From NCBI GenBank assembly GCA_033439765.1, contig JAULSN010000005.1, positions 1,999,001 to 2,063,000 on the forward strand: a DNA stretch of 64,000 bases, read 5' to 3'. The position numbers and the translations under genes are program-made. This DNA comes from Lasiosphaeria ovina (taxonomy: Eukaryota; Ascomycota; Sordariomycetes; Sordariales; Lasiosphaeriaceae). Of this stretch, positions 37,092-48,658 are shown piece by piece. Within the stretch, counting starts at the first letter, position 1; each line of letters opens with the position of its first letter. The notes below the pieces were generated by a model. It had not been told where the DNA came from and ran no database searches. It saw nothing but the letters and a program-made list of their open reading frames with translations.

Positions 37092-37630
37092 GAGTGCATG
37101 GCAAGCAGGCCACAGTGAAATAAAAGTAAAAATAAAAACAAGTGCTCTTCGGACCTATTTCTCGCCTTACTCAGTAGTTGCTTGTAGGTATTTCTAATTA
37201 TGCGTACCAGTAACTCCACCGCCACGGGTTGTATCAGTAGATACATCCCCCCCCCAAATGCTTTCTTATAGGAGCACCTTATTCCCATCCTCAACAGACT
37301 CGGAGACGAGCTTTCAGGACCTAACCCGTCGACGCTAGGCTCACAAAACGTACATGATAAGATTTCTCGAGAGATGGCCGTAATCCTTCACAATAATCGC
37401 GAGCAGTACCGTGTTAGGTAGCCGTACCCGTAAAGTTCGTAGACATGTCCCATCTCACCACCTAATGGCAGCAGCATGACACAAACGGAGCACCTCAAAC
37501 CTCCCTTCTCCCATTACGGCTCGGGAATCGCATCGCATCGCATCGCAGTGATGTCGCATCTAGTACCCTAGGCCACGATCTTCCCACGATCTTCCCACCC
37601 CATCCCCTCCCCCTTCAATAAATCACTCAC
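37092..37630. other. Convergent intergenic region DPH1 / CTF8
   Basis: 3' flanks of two convergent genes. A/T-rich polyadenylation-like sequence lies at 37120-37140, and a short GCATC pentamer run is at 37528-37546. There is no gene. Confidence 0.6.
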
Positions 37631-38179
37631 TCACTCAAAAACCTTCGTCACGGGCTCAGGCCGCTGCGAAAAGACGAGCTTATACTTGACGATATCAACG
37701 ACCTCGAGATCCGCATCTTCCCCCTCATTCTCCTCACCCTCCTGCTGCAGTCCCCGCCGCCGCCTCCTCAGCACGGCCACGGGGCGGGGCAGTTTCTTGA
37801 CCTCGCCCGTGAGGCGCTGGTGCAGGCCGACGCTCATGTGGACGCGCTTCATCCAGGCGGGGTCGCTGGCGGCGGGGTCGTCGGGGCGGTAGTCGGGGAA
37901 CTCGAGGCGGCCGATGGCGAGGGCGTTGTTGCCGCTAGTTTCATCTGCTTCGTTTTCTTGGTGGCTGTTGAGATGCTCGTCATCGTCGCCGTCGCCGTGG
38001 CTGTGCTCGTGCTTGGGCGGCACGTTGATGGTGCCCTGCAGCTCGAGGATGGCGAGGCCGGCGGGCGTCTGCAGTAGCCCCGGCAGCGGGGTTTTGTTTT
38101 GTCGTTGTGATTGTTGTTGCGATGCCTGGTTCCTGGGGTAGAGTTTGACGGATGATGATGATGGCTGTGACGAGTCCAT
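37631..38179 (-). CDS. CTF8: Ctf8 subunit of the CTF18-RFC clamp loader
   Basis: Ctf8 binds Dcc1 and the Ctf18 C-terminus in the alternative RFC complex that acts on PCNA in the nucleus and supports sister-chromatid cohesion and the replication checkpoint. The gene is a single exon of 182 aa. The conserved elements appear in family order: LLQTPAGLAILELQGTINVP (~35-54), IGRLEFPDY, MKRVHMSVGLHQRLTGEVKK, LPRPVAVLRR, and the C-terminal VVDIVKYKLVFSQRPEPV. Between the first two blocks lies a His/Asp/Glu-rich low-complexity insert (EHSHGDGDDDEH...), and a Gln/Ser-rich N-terminus precedes them, making it longer than yeast Ctf8. It is convergent with DPH1. Confidence 0.9.
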   Translation of the reverse strand: MDSSQPSSSSVKLYPRNQASQQQSQRQNKTPLPGLLQTPAGLAILELQGTINVPPKHEHSHGDGDDDEHLNSHQENEADETSGNNALAIGRLEFPDYRPDDPAASDPAWMKRVHMSVGLHQRLTGEVKKLPRPVAVLRRRRRGLQQEGEENEGEDADLEVVDIVKYKLVFSQRPEPVTKVFE

Positions 38180-38966
38180 TGTTTTGTTGTCGAGTGCCCT
38201 CCTGCTTATTACAGGCCGGGGATATTCACTTTTCTTGGCCCCAGTTTGTATTGTACATGTACAATACTTTGTAAGATGCTGTTTTTACCACGGCCCGCAG
38301 TGGAAGGCTGTGGCGCGCGTTGCGGTGCGGTTAATACTCCGAAGCCCGGCACACTTGAACAATAACCTTGGCGATGGTTCACTATTCTGTCAATTCCTTC
38401 ACGTCTATTGTGCTGCGTATGTTCGGGTCAGAACTGATGAGAAATTCATGAATGATGCATTATGACACGCTTACGTAATTTATCGCCGTCACTTCCTCAA
38501 ACCCAACATGGTATCAACAGGCAGTGGATAATCAATTTTATCATAATTAGGCAACTGTATTTTGTTGCCCATTTGTCACTTTTACTATCGTTAATTTTGA
38601 GTAGTCGTAGGAGTTGTTGATGTGGTGGCGGTGGTTATTATTATCTAGCGTCGTGTTTAATTGGGGAATGAATGGACTCTGACGGCGAAAAGCCCCAACT
38701 ACAGTGTGATTGATAGCTTCATCCCAACGGTTGTCCGTGCCCAGAGGCTGTACCAATAAGAGAACGCCACAAAGTTTATTGAACAACGAATTATTTGTAT
38801 TGAAATACACTGGCTTGCAACCACGCTCCAAAACCAGTCCCATACGCCCCCGTAAGACCAAGGAACAAATGCACTTCTTTTCCATTTTACATGCCGGCTT
38901 GAATAGCGAGTTATATTGCCTCCCCCCACAGCGCTACTAGCGAAGCTGGCATTGCACACAACTATC
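38180..38966. other. Intergenic region
   Basis: Promoter side of CTF8 and 3' flank of the epimerase gene, both on the minus strand. Moderately AT-rich; no supported gene or repeat. Confidence 0.6.
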
Positions 38967-40289
38967 TTATAACGGCGTCGCTGTCGAGTTGATGCTGAAC
39001 CGGTAGCTGGCCTGAAGAACGTATGGGTCGCCACCCGGCTCAAATATCTGCTTGCTGCTGCGCTGCCATTCCGGCTGGTTGATTCCATCGATCCAGTCCT
39101 CCACCTCGAGGACGACGCACCCATACTGGGGGATCGTTCGCGGAAATTCCGGGTTGTCAAACAAACCCTGTGTCTTCTTTAGCGCCATCGACCCATTTTG
39201 GCCGTTGCACGAGTACATCTGGAAGGCTTCCTGATCCGAGTACACGTCGAGCTGAATACCTGACCATGCGGACTGTAGGCGGGCCACAAAACCGTCCTTG
39301 CGCCAGTCATAGGGGCCATCTTGGTTGCGGTTAACTAGCCAGCAGTTGTCTTGTGTCACACAACAGTTAGCCTCCTATCGCAACCCTAGAAAGACCAGAA
39401 AAAGAGATATATCCCATGTCTTACCATATCCAGTGCAGTTGAAGCCGCAATTACCCTCGAGCTCAGGATCCGGGAAGCTGTGCCCTATTTGCTTTGGCGC
39501 GCTCCAAAAGTCGTTTACCGATCCCTCTTTGTTGGCAACAATGTCGCCGGTTGGGATGAGAATGTTATCTACGGCCACGCGTTGGCCGCTATATGGTAGG
39601 TAGAAAGTGTGGTTCAGAACACTCTGCGTCTCGTTGTTGGCAAAGCCATCCAGGTTCCAGTATGTGTGGCTGCTTAACATGATGGGGGTCTTCTTGGTCG
39701 TGGGGATGGCAACCATCTTAAAATCCCACGTCATGTTGCCAAGCGTGTAGGTAATGAAAGAGATCACCTCTCCGGGAAACCCCTCCTTGCCGTCTGGGTC
39801 GACAATGGAAAAGGTAATGCTGGTGTTGCTGTGCGCAACGACGGTGAAGTTTCGCCAATCCCAACCATCCGGCCCACCATGAAGCGTATCAAGCCCAGCT
39901 GGGTGCTCGGGGGTGGGATTCTCGTTGGCTGTGATCTGATAGGACTGTCCGTCTAATTCAAAGGAGCTGTTCTTGATACGGTTTGCGTAGCGGCCAGGGA
40001 CTCCTCCAAAGTGGGGGTGCTGTCGGTCAAGGGTATAGTAAGTGGCGTTGTCAAAGCCTGTCACAACATCTCGTTGTATACCGTACTGGTCCTTGATGAG
40101 AAGGTTTGAGACCGAAGCCCCATAAGGGACGAACGCTGCCGAAATGCCTTGTCCGTGGATCCAGTATTTCCCGTCCTTGTCAGGCTTTAGGACTGGTTTC
40201 TGGACTGTCTTCTGGCTCCTTGAGGCCGCAACGTTGACGCAGACTCCACTTAGGAGCAGAGTTGCTCCGGAGAGCCAGTCCAGACGCAT
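38967..40289 (-). CDS. Secreted aldose 1-epimerase (galactose mutarotase family)
   Basis: Predicted to interconvert alpha and beta anomers of aldoses; the signal peptide places it outside the cell or in the secretory pathway. Exons (minus) are 39425-40289 and 38967-39349 with a 75-nt intron, giving 415 aa. Residues 1-23 (MRLDWLSGATLLLSGVCVNV...) form a hydrophobic signal peptide. Family landmarks are HPHFGGVPGRYANRI (~91-105), DTLHGGPDGWDW with His137, SSHTYWNLDG with the likely catalytic acid His208, and a glutamate in CVVLEVEDWID (~368) as candidate base. Several N-glycosylation sequons (NSS, NFT, NTS, NMT, NHT) suit a secreted protein. A TATA-like element lies ~120 bases upstream, and a CCGGGG word (CreA-like) further upstream might suggest carbon regulation, which is speculative. 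Confidence 0.92.
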
Positions 40290-42364
40290 GTTGAGTGAGA
40301 TGGCGAGATTTCGCCTTTACCCGCTAGAACCAGACTCCCAAGTAGAGACAATGTCAGGAGAGAGAGAGAAGAGAAGAGAGGCAGAGGCAGAGGCGGCGGT
40401 GGGCTGCCTTTATATGAGGAGAAAGGGTCTTAATATGCGTCTATAACGGAGCTCCCCCGGCGCATGCGGGACGGGCGTATATAAGCCGTGGCAGGTGAGT
40501 GGTGGAGATGGAGGGAGCTTGATTCCCGCTGTGGACGGGACGGGCTTGGGACCAACTCTAATTCATCTGGTTCGCCTAGACGGGAAGAGGGTAAAAGTTG
40601 GGGTAGAGGCAGAGCGAGTGTGGGTAGCCATGAACCTGCGTTGAAGAGCTTGGATGGAGACTTGACCGTCGGGAATCCGTCCGCCGTTTCCACCTTCAGC
40701 TGAGCAACTCGGGCGAGTGAATGCAGGCCCGTCGAGAAACAGCAGGTCGGTGAGCGAAAACCTGGAAACGGGGCTCTGTGCAGCTGCTGTGCAACGGTGG
40801 TAATTAGTTCTCGTGACCGGTTTTCATCCCAGTGCCATCACATGGGTACCCAGAACGACGACTACCTTCCTACTCGGCTCCGCGTTAAGGGTGCCGGACG
40901 ACAAGGGTCTGCTCACCGTGATAGTGTCGTGCAGCTACGATCGATTGTGTGGGGAATTCAAGCCACGGATCCCTCCCTGCAGATCGGATCACGGCGGGCT
41001 GTCTTCTTCTTCTTCTTCCACTTCTAGCGCAATGCTAGGGGCTGCACTGAGTGCTCGTGGCGTGGGAAACCTGATTGACTCAACATTAGTCGACGCGCTT
41101 CTCCCAAGGTAACTTTTTTTTTCATCTCAAGAGCCCGCCCAACATTCGCTGTGAAGTATGAAACGGGTCGCCATACCGGTATTGCCAACCGAACAGGGAA
41201 GCATGGGCTGCATGGCTCTCGCAACAAGCAGCGGCGGGCTCTCGTACCCAGACTTGACAGAATCACTCACCGATCAGCACCCCTACAAGTAATAAGTCAT
41301 GGGAAGCAAATCATCTGCCCCGGAGGAAACCGTGGATGAAATTCCCATATGACGTTGCAATAAGGGCCGGAACTGCAACCAATGGATGGCCTTGTCATTG
41401 GCGCGGCTGTGGTGCCGGGGTCACCTTTTGGAGGCGTTCAGGGGTGATGCAAGCAACTGGCGGCACCTGAACTGCGGGGTTGGCCTCCACTTTCCGTACC
41501 CCCACCCGACCAGATCGTCGAGTGCCTGCCGAGACGGGTATCTGCCTTTATCATCCATGGATTGGAAGTTGCCGTTGACGCGAAAGAAATAATATTGTAC
41601 CAATTGTCTAATTCTTTGTACTTTGTGAAAGGTTCACCGTTTTTTAAAGGTAGATAGATAGTTATAATATTCAATAACCTTAGCTTGCGCCTTAACGATG
41701 AATCGAATCATGAGTTTACATTGAAGTTGCTGGCCATTCAACTCACATTACTCCATCATTCCCATGTATGCATGTCTGTACATACCCAAGTTACCCACAG
41801 CATCAAGCATAGAGGCAACTAGCCCTCCCGCCCGCTCCCGTGAAAGATCATGCTAGCGGGCGAGTTTCGGGGTATTCCGCGCAGATATAACCTATACCCC
41901 GTAACCTAGCTTGTCCCGTCTACTCGAGCTGCTATCCCGTCTCCCCCGAACCGGCCGCTCCTATGCGCTCCAATGACGAGAAGAAGACTGCGCGTTTAGT
42001 TGTACACTGTGCTCGTTATATAATAGGCTGAGAAGAAATACATAACCCGGCCTCCTCATGACGACGGGATTGAATTGCGCCAACGCTTTGTAACCAGACA
42101 AACAGCACGGCAAGCCACGGCAAACGACCGAGACGACAAGCAGCTTTGTTTTGAATACCAATGAATCCATAATACTGGTTCAATTCCAATCTACACCACC
42201 GCGACCAAACAACGTCCTATCAGATACAAAGTCTTGCGCCAGCCATACAGAATGCAAGTTCCACAACAGGGCCTTGGAAGGGAGGAAACAATAAAAGCCA
42301 CTGCTACCGCGTGAGAGGGCAAAACACAACGTCGCTATAGTCTCTAACTAGCGAACGACCAGAA
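40290..42364. other. Intergenic region
   Basis: The left end is the epimerase promoter; a second TATA-like word, on the plus strand at 40478-40485, has no convincing gene behind it. The rest is a mixed-composition spacer and the 3' flank of the V-ATPase gene, with no supported ORF. Confidence 0.5.
40409..40415 (-). promoter_or_regulatory. TATA box of the epimerase gene
   Basis: ATATAAA on the minus strand, 120 bases upstream of the start codon at 40289, followed by a CT-rich leader on the coding strand, a typical arrangement for a fungal secreted-enzyme gene. Confidence 0.5.
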
Positions 42365-44228
42365 TTATGCATCGATCAGGTTCTCCTCGCCATTGTCTCT
42401 GGTATCCTTGGTCGGCGCGGGCTGGTTCCCGGCCTTGGCTTTGTTCGCGCTCGTTCTCTGGTAGTACTCGGCGATGATATCGGCGGGGATACGGTTCAGC
42501 ATACCCTTTTTGTAGATACGCAGCAGGCTCCACGCAAGATCCAGGGACTCGAAGATCGTTCGCGACTCGTACGGCTGCTGGGTGATAAAGGTGCGCTCAA
42601 ACTTGTCGAGGAACTCGAGCGACAGCTTGTCTTCGGCAGAAAGCGCTTCCTCGCCGACGACCGCCTTCATTGCAGCCGCATCACGGCCAATGGCGTACTT
42701 TGCATAAAGCTGGTTCGATACGTCGCCGTGGTCCTTTCTGGTCATGCCCTCACCAATGGCCGACTTCATGAGACGCGAGAGCGACGGCAGCACATTGATG
42801 GGGGGGTAGATACCACGGTTGTGCAAGCTTCGGTCGACGAAAATCTGGCCCTCCGTGATGTAGCCTGTCAAATCAGGAATCGGGTGGGTAATGTCGTCGT
42901 TGGGCATAGTGAGGATAGGAATTTGCGTGATGGAGCCATTCCGGCCAGCGACACGACCAGCTCGCTCGTAGATGGTCGACAAATCGGTATACATGTAACC
43001 GGGGAAACCGCGGCGGCCGGGAACTTCTTCTCGGGCGGCCGACACTTCACGTAGGGCGTCGCAGTAGGCCGAAAGATCTGTGAGAATAACCAGGACGTGC
43101 TTCTCGAGTTGGTAGGCATAGTACTCGGCGGTTGTCAGAGCCAGACGGGGAGTGATGATACGTTCGATTCTACCATCTCGTTAGCAGGCTTCCGGGGACC
43201 TTGACCGGCATGGGCTCTTACGTTGGGTCGTTGGCAAGGTTGAGGAACAACGTTACGCGCTCCAAGCTTCCGTTCTCCTCGAAGTCGCGGGTGAAGAACC
43301 GGGCGGTTTCCAAGTTAACACCCATGGCGGCAAACACGATAGAGAAGTTTTCCTCGTGCCCATCGTGAGTACCCTTGTTTGTCAAGCCCTGCTTCTGAAC
43401 CAAGCTCGCCTGCCGGCAGATCTGGGCGGCAATCTCGTTGTGTGGCAGACCAGCGGCGGAGAAAATAGGAATCTTTTGCCCACGGGCAATCGAGTTCATC
43501 GTGTCGATGGCGGAGATACCAGTCGAGATCATCTCCTCGGGGTACACCTGTCTCGTCTTTAGCAACTTGCGCTGCCGGGCTGTGTCCGCAATCGAGCTTA
43601 TCGGACTTACTCTTGAATAGGGGTTAATGGGGCTTCCGTTGATGTCCAAGTACTCCTCGGCCAAGACCTTGGGTCCCTTGTCGATGGCTCGCCCTGAACC
43701 GTCGAAGATGCGCCCCAGCATGTCTTCCGACACGCCGAGCTTCAAGCTCTCGCCCGTGAATTTGACTCGAGTCTTGCCCTATAGTCAGCCGCTGTCCCTA
43801 GGTCCCATGCCAGTATTTGCCTCACCTTCTTCACATCGATGCCCGAGGTGCCCTCAAAGACCTGTATACTGGATCAGCACGTAGTTCCGGAGCTGGTCAG
43901 ATCAGTCCCATATAGTACCTGAACAATTGCTCGGTTTCCTGCGAGAGAGCTGTCAGCGGGGGCTGGAATCGGTTCGGAGGGGTGCACCTACCTCGAGCCT
44001 CAAGGACCTGGCCAGACCGCTCTGTTCCATCGGGGAGGGTCAGGGTCACGATCTCGTTGTACCGCGGGTATTTCACCTAGCCTGGCAGTTAGAGAGCACA
44101 CGGAAATGAGAAGGGGCTGGGCCGCCAACATTGTCTAGGATGACGAGAGGGCCATTGACGCCGCCGACGGTGTTGTAGCGGAGCCGGGGCGTCACCGAGT
44201 ACGATGAGGATTCCCGCGGGTCGCTCAT
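42365..44228 (-). CDS. VMA2: V-type proton ATPase subunit B
   Basis: Regulatory nucleotide-binding subunit of the V1 sector, which drives vacuolar proton pumping. Exons (minus) are 44130-44228, 43992-44076, 43919-43938, 43826-43861, 43611-43778, 43222-43547 and 42365-43169, giving 512 aa. The start [20 protein letters not shown] leads to [20 protein letters not shown]. Then come [26 protein letters not shown] joined to [58 protein letters not shown] and [20 protein letters not shown], and the tail ENLIDA. The non-catalytic P-loop variant [11 protein letters not shown] is as in other B subunits. Exon 3 is only 20 nt. Intron 4 (47 nt) offers two in-frame acceptors 6 nt apart (43779 and 43773), giving VKKGKTRV or VKKTRV. 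Intron 5 is frame-neutral. Confidence 0.96.
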
Positions 44229-44987
44229 GGTGAATGGCGGGCGTGTAGGCTTTTCTCTGGCAGACTATCGATGCGAGTCTCGTGTCCAACTCAGGGAAAA
44301 CAATTTGGGGATCAAAAGAGTTGCTAGGTGGTTTGCGGTGTGATTGTCGACGCTGCGTAACCGGACCAGGAGCTGGCGTTTTTTCCACTGGCAAGCTCCC
44401 CCCAACCTGAATGGCGACCAGCTTGGCTCACGCTAGGGTATCCGTCCGTAGTGCAGGTGCCTGTAGCCACAGATGGCCCCGCATCCTGTTGGCGGCACAG
44501 CCACAGCCCAGACCAACTGATTGAAGAGGCAGTTGCGCCTCAGTCCTGCTCGAGTGATCGACAACGATCGATGAAGAGTAGATATTATGGATGTTGCATT
44601 GGCAGCCAAAATTTCATTATTAATTAGGTTTCCATGCACAGCGGGGAAAGCAAGGTAAATGCTTCTATAGAGGCTATAAGTCGCCAATCTGAACTTGATC
44701 CATACTCAGATGTTTGCCCGGCCCATTCGCAGTTGCCGGTTATCTAATTCAGGTCGGGGCTGCACCCGTGGCTGGAAACTGGGTCCTGTGTTGACCAGGT
44801 CCCCCCCCTGAAGCTTGGGAACCTTGCCGACCCGAGCAGGTGCCCTGGGCTTGCGATTTTGGAGGTCGATTTTCTGTCGCCTCTCAAGCACGCCACCAAA
44901 CAACAATCGGATCGGATGCTAGTCGTGCACTTGACGCCGCGTATTGTCGCCTGACAGTATTTACGCATTGAATTCGAAGGAGCGACG
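44229..44987. promoter_or_regulatory. Bidirectional promoter region VMA2 / CWC27
   Basis: A 759-bp spacer between divergent start codons at 44228 (-) and 44988 (+). No significant ORF and no obvious TATA box for either gene. Confidence 0.5.
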
Positions 44988-46580
44988 ATGTCGACCATCT
45001 ATGATCTCGAGCCGCAGCCGACGGCATCCGTCATTATCCACACGACAGAAGGCGAGCTGTCTGTACAGCTCTTTGCGAAACAAACCCCGTTGACTTGCCG
45101 CAACTTCCTGCAGCTAAGCTTGGACGGATACTATGACAACACCATCTTCCACCGCCTGGTACCAGGGTTCATTCTCCAGGGCGGAGACCCAACCGGCACC
45201 GGCCACGGGGGCGAGTCCATCTACGATGGCGGCGCACTCAGCGGAGATCTGGATCCATGGCCGATGGACCAGAGGAGAGGGAAAAATGCCGGCGAAATGG
45301 GCGTCAACTTCAAAGACGAGTTCCACTCGCGCTTAAAATTCAACCGACGCGGCCTCTTGGGCATGGCGAACGAGGGGGCGCCCAACACCAACAGCAGCCA
45401 GATCTTCTTCACCCTCGGCAAAGCAGAGGAGTTGACAGGCAAAAACACCGTATTTGGCCGGGTAGCTGGAGACACCATATACAACCTGGCTAGAATGGCA
45501 GAGGCAGAAGTTGCCGAGGGGAGCGAGCGGCCGCTTTACCCTGTTAAGATCACCCATATTGAGATCCTGACCAACCCCTTTGACGATATGAAGAAGCGGG
45601 AAAAGAAGTCGCGGGAGCTGCCGCAAAGAGCGGCGCCAGTAGACAAGAAGCAGAAGAAGAGAAAAGGAGGCAAGCAGCTCCTGAGCTTTGCGGATGAGGA
45701 GGGCGAGGGGGTCGACCTCCCTGTTATCAAAAAGGCCAAGTTCGATACAAGAATCGTGATAGATGTCGACGAGGAACCAGCTCAACAGAGCAGGCCCAAG
45801 ACTACGTCTACCACCAAGAAAGAACCAAACCCTTCAAGTAAGGGGGACCGCGGACGAGAAAAGCCGGCAAAGGAAGCGCGGAGGAGCCCGAGCCCGAGCC
45901 CGCCACGCCCCGCCCCGGCGAGGAAGGAGCCGCCATTACCGGAGACCAGGGTATCTTCAAGCCCTGAGCCGGAACCTCGGCAGAAGAAGTCTCTTCTGGA
46001 GCGGACGAACGAAGAGATTACGGCAATCAAGGCATCGATGAAACGGACAATCCACACGGAGCCGGTTAAAGAAAAGAAAAAGTCGGCCCTAGAACAGCTC
46101 ATACCGGATACATCGATACGTGGGAGGAAGCGGCGGCCAGGGGCTGCTCAAGTGGGTACCAGGGAGGAACAGGAGGCTCTTGAAATTCTAAAGTCGTTCA
46201 AGTCAAAGCTGCTGCAAGCCCCTTCAGAAAAGACTGTGGCTCAGCCGCTGGCGCCTGAGGAGAAGGAGAAGCCTGGCGAAGAAGCTCCGCCCGAAGAAGG
46301 GGAAGTCTGCGACCTGCATTTCATCTCCAATTGCCAAAGCTGCCTTGCCTGGGACAAGCTCGAAGAAAAGGAAGAGAGTGACGACGAGGGGTGGATGTCG
46401 CACAAGCTGAGCTTTGTCGCCGACAAGCTGGGCAAAGATCTCAGCTACCGCAAAAAGGCCGAGGAGGAGCTGGTCGTGATTGACCCGCTGGAGAAAGCCA
46501 GAACTCTCAAGGAGGAAAAGAAGGCATCCCGAGACGCCCGGTCTGGTGCAACGTCCAGAGCGTGGGACCGTGGGCGTTGA
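44988..46580 (+). CDS. CWC27: Spliceosome-associated cyclophilin-type protein Cwc27
   Basis: A cyclophilin-fold subunit recruited to the activated spliceosome. Single exon, 530 aa. The cyclophilin domain covers about residues 10-195: VIIHTTEGELSVQLF, NFLQLSLDGYYDNTIFHRLV, PGFILQGGDPTGTGHGGESI, LLGMANEGAPNTNSSQIFFT and KNTVFGRVAGDTIYN. The position of the CypA active-site tryptophan is glutamate (KAEELTGKNTVFG), as I recall for the human orthologue, so isomerase activity is doubtful and a peptide-binding role likelier. Residues ~200-450 are Lys/Glu/Ser-rich and disordered with nuclear-localisation-like basic clusters (KKQKKRKGGK, RGRKRRPG). A conserved C-terminal region (DLHFISNCQSCLAWD, DEGWMSHKLSFVADKLGKDL) is characteristic of Cwc27. 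Confidence 0.95.
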   Translation: MSTIYDLEPQPTASVIIHTTEGELSVQLFAKQTPLTCRNFLQLSLDGYYDNTIFHRLVPGFILQGGDPTGTGHGGESIYDGGALSGDLDPWPMDQRRGKNAGEMGVNFKDEFHSRLKFNRRGLLGMANEGAPNTNSSQIFFTLGKAEELTGKNTVFGRVAGDTIYNLARMAEAEVAEGSERPLYPVKITHIEILTNPFDDMKKREKKSRELPQRAAPVDKKQKKRKGGKQLLSFADEEGEGVDLPVIKKAKFDTRIVIDVDEEPAQQSRPKTTSTTKKEPNPSSKGDRGREKPAKEARRSPSPSPPRPAPARKEPPLPETRVSSSPEPEPRQKKSLLERTNEEITAIKASMKRTIHTEPVKEKKKSALEQLIPDTSIRGRKRRPGAAQVGTREEQEALEILKSFKSKLLQAPSEKTVAQPLAPEEKEKPGEEAPPEEGEVCDLHFISNCQSCLAWDKLEEKEESDDEGWMSHKLSFVADKLGKDLSYRKKAEEELVVIDPLEKARTLKEEKKASRDARSGATSRAWDRGR

Positions 46581-48658
46581 AGACCATAGCCTCTGGAGAG
46601 AGAGTAAAGACTGTCATGATTAATTTAACGCTATAATATACCCCCGTTTGCTTTGTATTCTGGTCGCTGCGTGACTGGATGTTTCTGATATTCTGCTTCG
46701 ATTGGGCTACCAGGTGGACAGTTGCCGAGCTAGGAGAGGCGACCACGGCTAGGCTATCCGTACTTGGGCTGTGTTCCTGGGGACGAACCATGGAACCCAT
46801 TTTCTACCGATGGCGTCGGTGAAATTGCTCCGTTAGTGACACAACGTTGGAAAATTGGCATCTTATTTTCTTCAACTTGTTTAATTTTTTGTAGGTTTGT
46901 TGCAAGCCTTTCATTATCGTGGGAGATTTAATTGTGATTCTACCCTTGATTCTTTGGGGCCATCCACTTGACAGAATAGTACAAAGTACGGATAGGTAAC
47001 TAGGTAGACAAACAGACAGAAATAGGCTGTTCTGATCTAATAAAATATTGTAATCGCTCCTAGCCTTGGGACCAAACTCCCTGTCCCTATCCTGATTATT
47101 TGTTCTTCGCCCTTTGAGGAGCGAAGTTCCATAATGTTAAACATTGTGAGGTAGCGTATACCTAAGGTATCCGTATTGGTCTTTGCCTAGCACCCTGTAT
47201 AATAAGAAAGAAACACAATCAAGTTGTCCCGGTCATTGTTGTTAGGCCGCCATAAAATTATCACGAATAGCAAGAAATTATGCATAGCCCATTATACCAA
47301 GGTAGGTCCTATGTTCCTATGTTTTGGAGGCATTTGTTGCTAACTTGGTATCCTTCTTAGCGGAGTCCCAAGCCTCTTGGAGGTTGCTGCGATTTCATGA
47401 AGTCCTGTGCAACCAGCCGCTCAACCAACAGCAAGGCGCGGTTATTGTTTCCATGCAGGCGTTATGTGCAAGGTTCCCATCACCAATGCGGATATCTCGG
47501 CTCTTGGTAACTTTCAGGAAATCACCGGGATTCATTACCCAATTTGCCCATTTTCAGCCCAAAATTAAACTGTGGCCTTTAAACTCGCGTCGCTGGCAGG
47601 TGTCTTGTTCTTTGCACGGGCTTCAGAGTCTATGACCTCAAGGCTCAAGCGTTGTCAACCCCACACGGTTGACTCTGACCACTGCGGGAACAGGCCCGCG
47701 TTAGTGACTACCGTGGTTCGTGATTGGCTCGGCAAGCGAGAAAATCGCTGCTAGGTATTGATTGATCTCGATTGCATCGCCGGCTGAGCTAACACCCACC
47801 GCCGCCAAATGTCAGTCCAGTTGTTCGCTGGAACCTCAGCGTCTGACCACTCGCCTCGACTCGCTTCTTCGCCGCGGGTTGCCATCGTCGCTCTTCATCG
47901 CGCCCTGTACCAGTGTTGTCGCAAATCCCGATCTTCGCTCCTTTCTTCGTCAGACTCGCACAAGGACTAAGCTGAGGCAGCAGCGGCGGCGGGCGAAAGA
48001 CACACCGAACAAGGCTCCCTCAAACCTTACATCCCGCATCGCTGGCTTCGAGGCCCAAGCAGGAGCCCGCGGCATTGAGCACCCGCACCACCGCCGAGAC
48101 ACCTGCCTACCCTAACCGCCCCAGCTATCTCACCATCTTCAAAGACGGCGCCCTGTTCTGCGACAGACCACCCCTTCGCCCTTGTCGTCCCGCAGCCGAC
48201 AATACCGGCGCCCTCGGCCGTGCTAGACCATCCTGAGACGACCTGATGCAAGGCTTAGGCAATCTCCAACGGAAAGCGACAGGAATTTGAGCCCGGCCAT
48301 ATAACTATATAAGGTGGACGAAGGTGTTGACAGTCACTGCTGGAACCGCCTATACGTCTTGGCGTACGATCGAGAATCCGCGAACGCGCCCCCGTTGTCA
48401 TCATCACAAACCCAACCGCGAGTGCGATAGACTGCCGCCGAAACCTTTTTGAGGAAGCCCCGTGGGTCCACGATACAGAATTCCACTCCGGTGTGGCGTG
48501 CTGCAAAAACGGCCCATCTCGAGACTGAGTCTGGAAAAGGATACTCGCATCTACCTCTAGCGACCGGGAACTCTTGAGTCGCTTGCGTGAGTCGCTGCTG
48601 GCTGTGCCGGGCTTATCGAGTCCGACGTCGTCTGGCTGAACGCATGCTCGCGCCTGTT
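46581..48658. other. Intergenic region and heat shock factor leader
   Basis: The 3' flank of CWC27 is followed by an AT-rich stretch (46.6-47.3 kb) and then a GC-rich stretch leading to the heat shock factor. A TATA box lies at 48306-48312, implying a leader of about 320 bases. I searched by eye for alternating nGAAn heat shock elements and found none well spaced. No other gene is supported. Confidence 0.5.
48306..48312 (+). promoter_or_regulatory. Candidate TATA box of the heat shock factor gene
   Basis: TATATAA preceded by a second ATATAA-like word, about 350 bases upstream of the chosen start codon at 48659, in otherwise GC-rich sequence. Confidence 0.45.

Noticed and set aside
40488..40703. 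Possible small gene behind a plus-strand TATATAAG at 40478
   Set aside because: Only 71 codons, low-complexity composition, start codon a few bases after the TATA-like word; not a plausible transcription unit.
48587..48658. N-terminal extension of the heat shock factor reading frame
   Set aside because: The upstream part begins at a GTG codon; the first in-frame ATGs are 48644 and 48659, and the latter matches the usual protein start.
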